From an uncultured Lachnospiraceae bacterium (GTDB lineage Bacteria > Bacillota > Clostridia > Lachnospirales > Lachnospiraceae), in assembly GCA_910585465.1 (NCBI GenBank), contig CAJUEW010000017.1, forward strand, positions 1-64,000: a stretch of DNA of 64,000 bases. The letters are read 5' to 3'. The first letter of the stretch is position 1. Each line of letters starts with the position of its first letter. This document shows positions 1 to 7,456 of the stretch, piece by piece. Made by a program: the position numbers and the translations under genes. Under the pieces are notes generated by a model. It saw only the letters and a program-made list of their open reading frames with translations. It was not told the DNA's origin and searched no databases.

Positions 1-25
1 TAGTTTATTGTAACAGATAGTATAA

Positions 26-616
26 CATTGTGTCTACTTTTATAGTATAGATCCACTGCGGTGGTCTGACGTGGATCTGAAAGAGAATGTGATACACATC
101 CGTCAGCAGCTTGTATACCGCAATCTGGGAGACGGCTGCAGATTCCATGTACAGGACTTAAAGACGGAAGCCGGACGCCGTGACATTCCATTGACGACCA
201 GCGCAAGGAAAAGCCTGATAAAGCAGAAAGAGCTTGATCTGCTGCTGGGGAAAACGCAGTGTCAGGAGATCGGCGGCATCACAGATTTTGTTTTCCTCAA
301 CTCACTGGGAAAGCCCTATACCGTGACGTCGATCAATTCCATGCTGGATAATGTGATAAAGGCATATAACAATCTGGATAAGGCACATGCAAGGCACACA
401 CACGCAGAGCCGGAGCCGTTACCCCACATATCCGCGCACATATTAAGGCATACCGCATGTACAAGGCTTGCAGAGTCCGGTCTGGAGCCGAAAGTCTTAC
501 AGTACATCATGGGACATGCAAACATAACTGTTACACTGGATGTGTATACTCACCTGGACTTTTCGCAGATTCAGAAAAAGATGGAAGAAGTACAGAAGGA
601 TACAAAGATCGGATAA
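26..616 (+). pseudogene. Tyrosine recombinase/integrase, C-terminal remnant
   Basis: This is the catalytic-domain end of a phage/ICE-type tyrosine recombinase. The visible active-site parts are the beta-hairpin Lys (LKTEAGRRDIPL), the HILRH box, the GHANITVT box and the nucleophile Tyr in DVYTH. The frame is open from base 26, just after a TAA, and already reads PLRWSDVDL before the first GTG at 71. That is the strand normally following the first catalytic Arg (TGLRxGE), which is absent. The N-terminal DNA-binding domains and the first catalytic Arg are therefore missing and the protein is very probably inactive. The first 50 bases are AT-rich and not integrase-like, so the truncation may be an insertion or deletion boundary. 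No other phage or ICE gene is nearby. Identity as an integrase is sure; why it is broken is inference. Confidence 0.85.
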
Positions 617-622
617 AGACGA

Positions 623-663
623 CCGTCGCAGGGTATCATAACCTTGCGGCGGTTGATTTTTTT
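623..663 (+). terminator. Intrinsic terminator after integrase remnant
   Basis: An imperfect hairpin (CCGTCGCAGGGT paired with ACCTTGCGGCGG) is followed by TTGATTTTTTT. It sits right after the integrase stop codon. Confidence 0.7.
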
Positions 664-763
664 CGCAAAAGGTACAGAAAAGGTACAAAATACAAGTTTT
701 CCTGAATTTTCGCATTTAGGAATCCTTGATTTTAAAGGGATTTCACACTTTTTTCACAAAAAA

Positions 764-790
764 TTAGCACTCACCTATTGACATTGCTAA
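764..790 (+). promoter_or_regulatory. CIRCE operator (HrcA site)
   Basis: TTAGCACTC, 9 bases, then CATTGCTAA. The canonical CIRCE is TTAGCACTC-N9-GAGTGCTAA. The left arm is perfect, the spacing is exact and the right arm matches 7 of 9. It overlaps the -35 hexamer of the hsp20 promoter, as expected for repression by HrcA. Confidence 0.85.
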
Positions 791-806
791 TATTTTGTTA
801 TATAAC
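778..806 (+). promoter_or_regulatory. Sigma-A promoter of hsp20
   Basis: TTGACA at 778-783 and TATAAC at 801-806 with a 17-base spacer. The -35 lies inside the CIRCE element. The start codon is 47 bases downstream of the -10, with AAGGAGGT at 839-846 as ribosome site. Confidence 0.85.
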
Positions 807-853
807 ATATATAACAAGTAAAACAAAGTTTTGATTTTAAGGAGGTATTACCT

Positions 854-1294
854 ATGTTATTAACTGATATTTTCGGAAGAAGCTTTATGGATGATTTTTT
901 TGAGGATTTTGTAGGCTCCTCATACTACCGCCCAAACCGTATTGGCAGTATTCCTGCCATGAAGGCAGACGTCCAGGATATGGGCAGCTCTTATCAGATT
1001 GACCTGGAGCTTCCGGGATTCCAGAAGGAAGACCTTCAGGCAGATCTGAAGGATGGTTACCTTACCATTAAAGCCACTCATCAGAATCAGCAGGAGGAAA
1101 AGGACTCCAAGGGCAGATACATCCGCCAGGAACGCTACACAGGACATTACCAGAGAAGCTTCTATGTAGGCGAGGAGGTCACTCAGGAGGATGTGCATGC
1201 AGCCTTTGAAAACGGGGTCTTAAAGCTTACCTTCCCTAAAAAGGAACAGCAGCCGAAAATCAACGAGAGCAAGACCATTATGATTGAAGGCTAA
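854..1294 (+). CDS. Small heat-shock protein, Hsp20/alpha-crystallin family
   Basis: A 146-residue ATP-independent holdase chaperone that binds unfolding proteins in the cytoplasm. The alpha-crystallin domain occupies roughly residues 35-140: the MKADVQD start, the LPGF motif, the A-x-x-x-G-V-L box seen here as AAFENGVLKLTFPK, and a short C-terminal extension. Length is typical for bacterial Hsp20. The gene is monocistronic, with a near-consensus promoter, a CIRCE element and its own terminator. HrcA regulation is inferred from the operator; hrcA itself is not in the window. Confidence 0.95.
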   Translation: MLLTDIFGRSFMDDFFEDFVGSSYYRPNRIGSIPAMKADVQDMGSSYQIDLELPGFQKEDLQADLKDGYLTIKATHQNQQEEKDSKGRYIRQERYTGHYQRSFYVGEEVTQEDVHAAFENGVLKLTFPKKEQQPKINESKTIMIEG

Positions 1295-1324
1295 TATACT
1301 GACACCCTCATCCGAATGAACAGA

Positions 1325-1390
1325 ACTGCTGCAAAATGCCAGATCTCCCTTAATCATTAGGGAAGCTTACCTTTTGCAGCAGTCTTTTTT
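1325..1390 (+). terminator. Terminator of hsp20
   Basis: A 12-bp perfect stem (ACTGCTGCAAAA at 1325-1336 with TTTTGCAGCAGT at 1372-1383) encloses a second small hairpin (TCCCT/AGGGA) and is followed by CTTTTTT. Confidence 0.85.
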
Positions 1391-1454
1391 GTGCCTCATT
1401 CAGCAGCATCTGGTAAATTATACTGCTATCCATTCTATCCTGCCTGTCTATAGT

Positions 1455-2207
1455 CTATACATCTGTCCGGACCCTTTTAATCAATTCCCTCACCAAAACT
1501 GCCGAAACCACATCATAGCAGAGCGCCTGCCTTCCGGATGCAATGCTGTAGGAAACTCCGTTTTTCACAGTAGTGGGATCTGTCTTCCATGCTTTGCAGG
1601 AGCTGTGAACCTGATGTATCCCGGTATACTCTATCAGCTCCAGGGCGTTACCGGAATGAATTCCGCTTCCGGCCAGAATCTGAAGCTCTCCTCCGTAGTC
1701 GGCCTGAAGTCTGCGAAGGAAATCCCGTCCTTCTATGGCCTTTGGCTTCAGACCGCTGGTCAACACTCGATCCACACCTATAGAAATAAGCTGTTCCACA
1801 ACAGTTAGGGGAGCTTCCGTGCAGTCAAATGCCCTGTGAAACACTGCCTCCTTCCCCTTATTTTTAATCAAATCCAGAATACATTGATTTTTGTACTCAT
1901 CCAGAGACGCATCCTTTCTCAGGCATCCGAACGCAATACCGTCGGCTCCGCACTCCAGAAGTCTTTGACACTCCCTTTTCATCACCCGAAATTCTTCATC
2001 CGAATAACAGAATCCCGCCCCCCTGGGACGAAGCATAGCAATTACTTTTACAGGAAAGTCCTCCTTCACCATACACAGCTCGGTCTCTGCAGGAGTCAGT
2101 CCGCCCAGCGCAAGAGCACTGTTCAGCTCAACCCGCTCTGCCCCTCCTTCCACTGCCTGCTTCACATCATAATAGCTTCCGCAGCATATTTCTGCAATTC
2201 TCTTCAT
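1455..2207 (-). CDS. cutC: Copper homeostasis protein CutC family
   Basis: A 250-residue TIM-barrel protein of full CutC length. The N-terminus (MKRIAEICCGSYYDV, then a GGAERVELNSAL stretch) and the later GLKPKA and AGSGI segments are CutC hallmarks. CutC was originally linked to copper tolerance; its biochemical role is still unclear. GGGAGGA precedes the ATG. It is divergent from the fructose operon and preceded by a terminator-like hairpin in its own leader. Family assignment is firm, physiological role is not. Confidence 0.93.
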   Translation of the reverse strand: MKRIAEICCGSYYDVKQAVEGGAERVELNSALALGGLTPAETELCMVKEDFPVKVIAMLRPRGAGFCYSDEEFRVMKRECQRLLECGADGIAFGCLRKDASLDEYKNQCILDLIKNKGKEAVFHRAFDCTEAPLTVVEQLISIGVDRVLTSGLKPKAIEGRDFLRRLQADYGGELQILAGSGIHSGNALELIEYTGIHQVHSSCKAWKTDPTTVKNGVSYSIASGRQALCYDVVSAVLVRELIKRVRTDV

Positions 2208-2249
2208 ATCCTGTCCTCCCTTTCTGATTATCTGCTTTCATTGAACCAT

Positions 2250-2274
2250 AAAAAACCGGGTTGGTAAAGCCCGG
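2250..2274 (-). terminator. Terminator-like hairpin in the cutC leader
   Basis: On the minus strand CCGGG (plus 2270-2274) pairs with CCCGG (plus 2256-2260) and is followed by six T residues. It points toward cutC and lies only about 40 bases before its start codon, where no upstream gene needs terminating. It may be a leader attenuator; no matching antiterminator was identified. Confidence 0.5.
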
Positions 2275-2304
2275 ATATATATTGTAATATTTGCATATAT
2301 TTAA

Positions 2305-2390
2305 TTGATTTTGATTGTTTGTGAATTATTTACAATTTTTTATAAAGCATTTTGTGAATTAGTTTGATTGACTATGATTGATTTTGATTG
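2305..2390 (+). promoter_or_regulatory. Direct-repeat operators upstream of fruK (DeoR-type candidate)
   Basis: The 13-mer TTGATTTTGATTG occurs at 2305-2317 and again at 2378-2390, the second copy filling the -35/-10 spacer. A second repeated word, TTTGTGAATT, occurs at 2318-2327 and 2351-2360. Repeated TGATT-rich words are typical of DeoR-family sugar-phosphate repressors. The likely binder is the regulator at 5418-6164. The repeats are seen; the binding is inferred. Confidence 0.6.
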
Positions 2391-2396
2391 TATAAT
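2368..2396 (+). promoter_or_regulatory. Promoter of the fruK-fruA-deoR operon
   Basis: TTGACT at 2368-2373 and TATAAT at 2391-2396 with a 17-base spacer that contains one of the TTGATTTTGATTG repeats. Confidence 0.8.
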
Positions 2397-2436
2397 AGAG
2401 CTATCAAAAACGGAGAAACAAGAAAGGGGAAGGAAT

Positions 2437-3345
2437 ATGATTTATACGGTTACTTTTAACCCATCGCTGGATTACATCATATCTATGAAGAATTTCCAGA
2501 TGGGAAGGACCAACCGCACCTGCCGGGAACAGATGCTTCCGGGTGGGAAAGGTATCAACGTATCTACAGTTCTTTGGAATCTGGGGATCGAAAATGTGGC
2601 TCTCGGCTTTACGGCAGGCTTTACCGGAGAAGAAATTTTAAGAAGAATGAAGGAAATCGGTTTCCACTGTGATTTTATTCAGGTGAAAAACGGATGCTCC
2701 AGAATCAACATAAAAATGAAGGATTTTGACGGAACGGAAATTAACGGACAGGGACCATGCATCGGGCAGGAGGCCATTGAGGAACTGATGAAAAAGCTTG
2801 ACTGCCTGAAAGCAGGAGATACCCTGGTACTGGCAGGCAGCATACCGGAAAGTATACCGGATTCCATCTATCAGGACATTCTTGCGCGGCTTAACGGACG
2901 GAACATTCTTTTCGCGGTGGATGCAACCAGAAAGCTCCTTTTAAATGTGCTGAAATACCATCCCTTTTTAATCAAACCTAATCATCATGAGCTGGGAGAA
3001 ATTTTCGGGGTCACGCTTACCACACACGAGGAAGTTCTCTCTTATGCAAAAAAACTGCAGGAACAGGGTGCAAGAAATGTACTGGTATCTATGGCTGGGG
3101 AGGGCGCCGTCCTGGCAGCAGAAAATGGCGAGGTTTTTAAACAGTCCGCTCCAAAAGGAACCCTTGTTAACGCAGTAGGCGCCGGAGACTCTATGGTAGC
3201 AGGCTTTATAGCCGGGTGGACACAGAAGCAGGATTACCGCCATGCATTTCATATGGGAGTGTCCGCAGGAAGCGCAAGCGCGTTCTCCGACTTGCTGGCG
3301 ACCAGAGAAGAAATCTATAAAATCTATGATTCTTTAAAAGCATAA
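2437..3345 (+). CDS. fruK: 1-phosphofructokinase (PfkB family)
   Basis: 302 residues. Phosphorylates fructose 1-phosphate, delivered by the PTS, to fructose 1,6-bisphosphate. PfkB hallmarks are the MIYTVTFNPSLDY start typical of FruK/LacC, the GGKGINV box, and the C-terminal anion-hole and catalytic motif GAGDSMVAGF. The ATG at 2437 was chosen because AAAGGGGAAGGA lies just upstream and the family begins here. First gene of an operon with the fructose EIIABC 22 bases downstream, which supports FruK over tagatose-6-phosphate kinase. Confidence 0.93.
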   Translation: MIYTVTFNPSLDYIISMKNFQMGRTNRTCREQMLPGGKGINVSTVLWNLGIENVALGFTAGFTGEEILRRMKEIGFHCDFIQVKNGCSRINIKMKDFDGTEINGQGPCIGQEAIEELMKKLDCLKAGDTLVLAGSIPESIPDSIYQDILARLNGRNILFAVDATRKLLLNVLKYHPFLIKPNHHELGEIFGVTLTTHEEVLSYAKKLQEQGARNVLVSMAGEGAVLAAENGEVFKQSAPKGTLVNAVGAGDSMVAGFIAGWTQKQDYRHAFHMGVSAGSASAFSDLLATREEIYKIYDSLKA

Positions 3346-3367
3346 AGGAAAGAGAGGATAAAAACAG

Positions 3368-5284
3368 ATGCGGATTACAGACTTACTTGACAAAAGAAGT
3401 ATTTCTTTAACAGGCACTCCCGCTTCCAAGCAGGAAGCACTGGATCAGATGGTGGAGCTGATGATCAACAGCGGCAAAATCAACGACAGGGAGGCATACC
3501 GAGAGGAAGTATACCGAAGAGAGGAGGAAAGCACTACCGGAATCGGAGAAGGTATTGCAATTCCCCATGGAAAAGGCAGCTTTGTCACAAAGCCCGGACT
3601 GGCCGCCATGGTAGTAAAGAACGGAGTAGATTTCGATTCCCTGGACGGTGAACCAGTGCATCTGATTTTCCTGATTGCGGCTCCGAATACAGAGGACAAT
3701 GTTCACCTGGATGTGCTGAGCAAACTTTCAATGCTCCTGATGGACGAAAATTTTGCAGCAAATTTAAAAAACGCGTCTACTGTGGAAGAATTTCTCCGGA
3801 TTGTAGATGCTGCTGACGATGAGAAACCAGATTTAAACGATCAGCTTGCTGCCCAGACCGCAGCCGCTCCTTCTCAGAACGCTTTCCGGATTCTGGCAGT
3901 TACCTCCTGTCCCACCGGCATTGCTCATACCTACATGGCTGCCGAGGGACTGGAAAAAGCGGCAAGGGCCGCAGGCTGTTTTATCAAAGTAGAAACCAGA
4001 GGCTCCGGCGGGGCCAAAAATGTACTGACGGATCAGGAAATCAAAGAAGCTGACTGCATCATTGTGGCTGCTGACGCAAAGGTGCCTATGGATCGTTTCC
4101 ATGGAAAAAAACTGATTGAATGTCAGGTGTCTGATGGAATCAGCAAGGCAGGACAGCTTATTTCCCGCGCCATGAGCGGTAATGTCCCTGTCTATCAGTC
4201 AGGTAACCCTTCCGCGGCCTCTGCCGCTAAAGCCTCCGGCGGCGCAGGACACCGCATCTACATGCAGCTTATGAACGGCGTCTCTCATATGCTCCCCTTT
4301 GTGGTAGGCGGCGGTATCCTGATTGCTCTTGCTTTTCTGATTGACGGACTTTCTGTAGATATCAATTCACTTTCCGCAGAAGCCAGAGCAAGTTTCGGAA
4401 GCATCACTCCCGTAGCGGCCGCACTGAAAAGCATTGGTGATGTAGCCTTTAGTTTTATGCTCCCGATTCTGGCAGGCTTTATCTCTATGAGTATTGCCGA
4501 CCGGCCCGGACTGGCAGTCGGCTTTGTAGGCGGCATGATTGCTTCCGGAGGAAAATCCGGTTTCCTGGGCGCTCTGGCTGCCGGGTTTATTGCAGGCTAT
4601 CTGATTCTGCTATTAAAAAAAGTATTTGACAGGCTTCCGCAGGCTGTCGAGAAGATTGCTCCGGTGCTTTTATATCCTCTGTTCGGCATCCTGCTTATGG
4701 GACTGATTATGAAATTCTGCATTGAACCTCCAATCGGCGCCCTGAATACGGCCTTAAACACCGCTCTGACCAATATGGGCGGTTCCAGCAGAATCCTTTT
4801 AGGCATCGTCGTCGCCGGGATGATGGCCATTGACATGGGAGGCCCCTTCAACAAAGCAGCTTATGTATTCGGTACTGCCTCCATTGCCGCGGGAAACTAT
4901 CATATTATGGCAGCAGTTATGATCGGCGGAATGGTTCCTCCATGTGCCATTGCCCTCTCCACCCTGCTGTTCAAGAATAAATTTACCAAAGAAGAAAGGG
5001 AATCCGGCCCGGTCAACTTTATTATGGGTCTGGCCTTCATCACCGAAGGCGCGATTCCGTTCGCAGCATCCGATCCGCTTCATGTGCTTCCTTCCTGTAT
5101 GGTCGGCTCTGCTGTGGCAGGCGCACTCTCCATGGCATTCGGCTGCACACTGATGGCTCCTCACGGCGGTATCTTCGTAGTCCCGGTTGTGGGAAATGCC
5201 CTGATGTATCTGCTCGCTCTCGTCATCGGAACCATTGCAGGTGCTTTGCTGCTTGGTATTTTTAAGAAAAAAGTATCTGAATAG
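3368..5284 (+). CDS. fruA: PTS fructose-specific enzyme IIABC
   Basis: 638 residues carrying all three PTS domains. EIIA (about 1-150) has the phospho-acceptor His67 in GIAIPHGKG. EIIB (about 173-270) has the phospho-Cys181 in the SCPTGIAHT motif. EIIC (about 295-635) is a multi-pass membrane domain with the fructose-family GGxIASGG and PHGGIFV-type segments. It imports fructose as fructose 1-phosphate, the FruK substrate. The AB-to-C linker is rich in Ala, Gly and Ser. The stop TAG at 5282-5284 is followed almost at once by the 129-bp inverted-repeat element. Confidence 0.96.
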   Translation: MRITDLLDKRSISLTGTPASKQEALDQMVELMINSGKINDREAYREEVYRREEESTTGIGEGIAIPHGKGSFVTKPGLAAMVVKNGVDFDSLDGEPVHLIFLIAAPNTEDNVHLDVLSKLSMLLMDENFAANLKNASTVEEFLRIVDAADDEKPDLNDQLAAQTAAAPSQNAFRILAVTSCPTGIAHTYMAAEGLEKAARAAGCFIKVETRGSGGAKNVLTDQEIKEADCIIVAADAKVPMDRFHGKKLIECQVSDGISKAGQLISRAMSGNVPVYQSGNPSAASAAKASGGAGHRIYMQLMNGVSHMLPFVVGGGILIALAFLIDGLSVDINSLSAEARASFGSITPVAAALKSIGDVAFSFMLPILAGFISMSIADRPGLAVGFVGGMIASGGKSGFLGALAAGFIAGYLILLLKKVFDRLPQAVEKIAPVLLYPLFGILLMGLIMKFCIEPPIGALNTALNTALTNMGGSSRILLGIVVAGMMAIDMGGPFNKAAYVFGTASIAAGNYHIMAAVMIGGMVPPCAIALSTLLFKNKFTKEERESGPVNFIMGLAFITEGAIPFAASDPLHVLPSCMVGSAVAGALSMAFGCTLMAPHGGIFVVPVVGNALMYLLALVIGTIAGALLLGIFKKKVSE

Positions 5285-5288
5285 GATG

Positions 5289-5417
5289 AATAGTTGCCAG
5301 GGAATCTGTTTCCGTGTACAATGATATTGATCAGGCAGCCGGATATCCGCAGGACATCCGTGACGCCCAATCAGTCAGACCTGCAGGAAGGAACAGGGAA
5401 ATTCCCTGGCAACTATT
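5289..5417 (+). mobile_element. 129-bp element with 17-bp perfect inverted terminal repeats (MITE-like)
   Basis: AATAGTTGCCAGGGAAT at 5289-5305 is the exact reverse complement of ATTCCCTGGCAACTATT at 5401-5417. Inner arm sequence (CTGTTTCC versus GGAACAG) continues the dyad imperfectly. The trinucleotide ATG flanks both ends (5286-5288 and 5418-5420), as a 3-bp target duplication would. The right ATG is the start codon of the next gene. It could be a miniature transposable element or a purpose-built RNA hairpin; no coding frame inside is credible. Confidence 0.6.
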
Positions 5418-6164
5418 ATGCTTACAGAAAAAAGACAGGAAGAAATTATAAAGCTTTTGGACATACAGGGGAGCGTAACCGTTCAGGAACTGACGGAACA
5501 CTTCCGGACCTCCGAATCCACTATAAGACGCGATCTGAATATTCTTCATAAAAAGGGGGCGCTTGTCAAGGTGTTCGGCGGAGCCGTCCGAAAGGAAAAG
5601 AATTTAACTACCCGGGAGGAAAAAGTCTCTCTCCGTCTGGAGCTGAACAGGGAAGAAAAAATACGCATTGCCAGATACGCGGCATCCCTCATCGCCCCGG
5701 ATGATTTTATCTATCTGGATGCCGGAACAACTACGGGCTATATGATTCCGTTTCTGACCGAGCGGTCCGCCTCCTTTGTAACCAACGCCGTCTCCCATGC
5801 ACTTCAGCTTGCGGAAAACGGCTTCCGCGTCATTCTGATTGGAGGGGAAGTAAAAACCTCCACAGAAGCTATCGTAGGAAATGAAGCCTATGTGAATCTG
5901 TATAAGTATCGTTTCACCAAGGGCTTCTGGGGCACAAACGGCATCAGCCTGACCTCCGGCTTTACTACCCCCGACGTTAACGAGGCTATGATAAAGGAAT
6001 GCGCTCTGAAGCATACCCGTACCCCCTATATATTGTGCGACTACAGCAAGTTTCAGCAAACCAGTCCTGTCTGCTTCGGAGAATTTATCTCCGCTCAGGT
6101 CATCACGGACAGAATGCCGGACGAAAGCTACCAGAACATAAAAAATCTGATTGTGGCAGATTAA
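5418..6164 (+). CDS. DeoR-family transcriptional regulator of the fructose operon
   Basis: 248 residues. The N-terminal DeoR HTH (residues 4-58) includes VTVQELTEHFRTSESTIRRD and the FGGAV that ends the wing. The C-terminal DeoR sensor domain (about 75-230) has the DAGTTT phosphate-sugar-binding motif and GTNGIS. The ligand is probably fructose 1-phosphate or another sugar phosphate. The start is fixed by the family N-terminus, yet no Shine-Dalgarno site lies at normal distance. GGAAGGA is 23 bases upstream and the intervening bases form one arm of the inverted repeat, so translation may depend on that structure. Likely represses its own operon through the TTGATTTTGATTG repeats. Confidence 0.9.
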   Translation: MLTEKRQEEIIKLLDIQGSVTVQELTEHFRTSESTIRRDLNILHKKGALVKVFGGAVRKEKNLTTREEKVSLRLELNREEKIRIARYAASLIAPDDFIYLDAGTTTGYMIPFLTERSASFVTNAVSHALQLAENGFRVILIGGEVKTSTEAIVGNEAYVNLYKYRFTKGFWGTNGISLTSGFTTPDVNEAMIKECALKHTRTPYILCDYSKFQQTSPVCFGEFISAQVITDRMPDESYQNIKNLIVAD

Positions 6165-6226
6165 ACGGTACGATTAAAAAAGAAGTCTTAGAAAAAATAA
6201 ATTTTTACGAAATTTTAAAATATTTT

Positions 6227-6253
6227 TGAAAGGATTTCCAGTGCTTCATCGTA
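6227..6253 (+). promoter_or_regulatory. Candidate promoter of the Cys/His-repeat gene
   Basis: TGAAA, 15 bases, CATCGTA. A similar arrangement (TGAAA, 16 bases, CATCGTA) lies at 6930-6957 before the sigma gene. CGTA/CGTC-like -10 elements are common among ECF sigma promoters. The match is short and tentative. Confidence 0.25.
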
Positions 6254-6303
6254 TTACTATTGAATACACAAAACCAAGCAAAACATAATGGAGGTAGAAG
6301 ATT

Positions 6304-6894
6304 ATGAGAACAATGAAAAAAGCAGTTTTGCTTTTTGCTGCCGTCCTCGCCATTACGCTCACGCCCATGGCTGCCATGGCACATGGCCATGGACACGGTC
6401 ACGGATGCGGCGATCACAGCACCGGCAGCACTGCATACGACCCATGTACGGTAGCAGGATGCAGCAAAACAGGAGTGCATAAGCACAACGGAGAATGCTA
6501 TTACGGGCACTCCGACAGCACATCTTACGGCCCATGCCATGTATCGGGATGTAAAAAAACGGGAACCCATAAACACAACGGAGAATGCTATTACGGGCAT
6601 TCTTCCGACACCTCTTACAAACCCTGTACTGTACCAAGCTGTAAAAAGACAGGGAAACATAAGCACAGCGGCAAATATTACTGCGGACATTCCACCTATA
6701 CAACTTACAGCCAGTGCAAGGTAAAAGGATGCAGAAAAACAGGAACTCATAAACACAGCGGCAAATACTACTATGGACATACCACCGGCAGTAAAACCTA
6801 CAAACAATGCACGGCAGCAGGATGCAGAAAAACAGGAAAGCATAAGCATAGCGGTAAATATTACTACGGACATTCCACCTTGGTAACCAAATAG
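6304..6894 (+). CDS. Secreted Cys/His-rich tandem-repeat protein, putative metal binder
   Basis: 196 residues and not assigned to a known family. A clear signal peptide (basic start, hydrophobic core, cleavage after AMA near residue 26) is followed by HGHGHGHGCGDH. Five tandem units of about 30 residues then follow, each built on C-x4-C-x-KTG-x-HKH-x-G-x-YY-x-GH. Each unit offers two Cys and three or more His, so the mature protein could bind several transition-metal ions outside the membrane. Later units replace ECYY by KYYY, losing one Cys. GGAGGT lies 9 bases before the ATG. The ECF sigma and RsgI-like anti-sigma genes follow on the same strand. Metal binding is inferred from composition; the partner metal is unknown. 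Confidence 0.75.
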   Translation: MRTMKKAVLLFAAVLAITLTPMAAMAHGHGHGHGCGDHSTGSTAYDPCTVAGCSKTGVHKHNGECYYGHSDSTSYGPCHVSGCKKTGTHKHNGECYYGHSSDTSYKPCTVPSCKKTGKHKHSGKYYCGHSTYTTYSQCKVKGCRKTGTHKHSGKYYYGHTTGSKTYKQCTAAGCRKTGKHKHSGKYYYGHSTLVTK

Positions 6895-6973
6895 CACATC
6901 ACAGGCGCAGGAAGCCATTATTGGAGGTCTGAAAATAAAAAAGCAGAGGACATCGTAATTAGCAGGAACGGTT

Positions 6974-7456
6974 ATGAAAACTGAATCTGAGGCAAACAGG
7001 GCGATCAGCCTTTACGCAGACACCGTCCGTCGAATATGCTTTGTGCATCTGAAAAATTATAATGATGTAGAGGATGTTTTCCAGGATGTCTTTCTGAAAT
7101 ACATCCTCCGCGAAAAAAAATTTGAAAGCGATGCTCACGAAAGGGCATGGCTTATTCGTGTTACCATCAATGCCTGTAAGGATATGCTGCGTAATCCCTT
7201 TCGCAGGCTGGTATGCTCCATTGAGGACGTAACGACAGAACCATTTTATATGCAGGAAAGTGAAGGAGAATTATTGAAATACATTTTATCTCTGCCCCCA
7301 AAGTATAAGGACGTCATTTATCTTTTTTATTATGAGGGCTATTCTGCCGTAGAAATTGCGGAAATTATGCATAAAAAGGAAAACACCATCTACACTTGGC
7401 TGGATCGTGCGCGAAAGGCATTGAAAAAGCAACTGGGAGGTGAGCCAATTGAATGA
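6974..7456 (+). CDS. ECF-type RNA polymerase sigma factor
   Basis: 160 residues. Sigma-70 region 2 (about 8-75) contains NYNDVEDVFQDVFLKY, and region 4 (about 105-155) contains LPPKYKDVIYLFYYEGYSA plus an HTH through ENTIYTWLDRARKALKKQL. There is no region 1 or 3, which defines the ECF class. The stop overlaps the downstream anti-sigma gene, the usual coupled arrangement. It probably activates its own locus and perhaps the preceding Cys/His-repeat gene. The inducing signal is unknown. Confidence 0.92.
   Translation: MKTESEANRAISLYADTVRRICFVHLKNYNDVEDVFQDVFLKYILREKKFESDAHERAWLIRVTINACKDMLRNPFRRLVCSIEDVTTEPFYMQESEGELLKYILSLPPKYKDVIYLFYYEGYSAVEIAEIMHKKENTIYTWLDRARKALKKQLGGEPIE

Noticed and set aside
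1..1300. Possible prophage or ICE at the left edge because of the integrase
   Set aside because: Only a truncated integrase is present; neighbours are ordinary chromosomal genes.
6304..6894. Tandem ~90-bp DNA repeats that might suggest a CRISPR-like array
   Set aside because: They are in-frame protein repeats of a signal-peptide-bearing gene, diverge between copies and lack unique spacers.
6205..6918. Minus-strand 237-codon frame with repeats opposite the Cys/His-repeat gene
   Set aside because: Its repetitive look is a mirror of the real repeats; the plus strand has the signal peptide and GGAGGT site.
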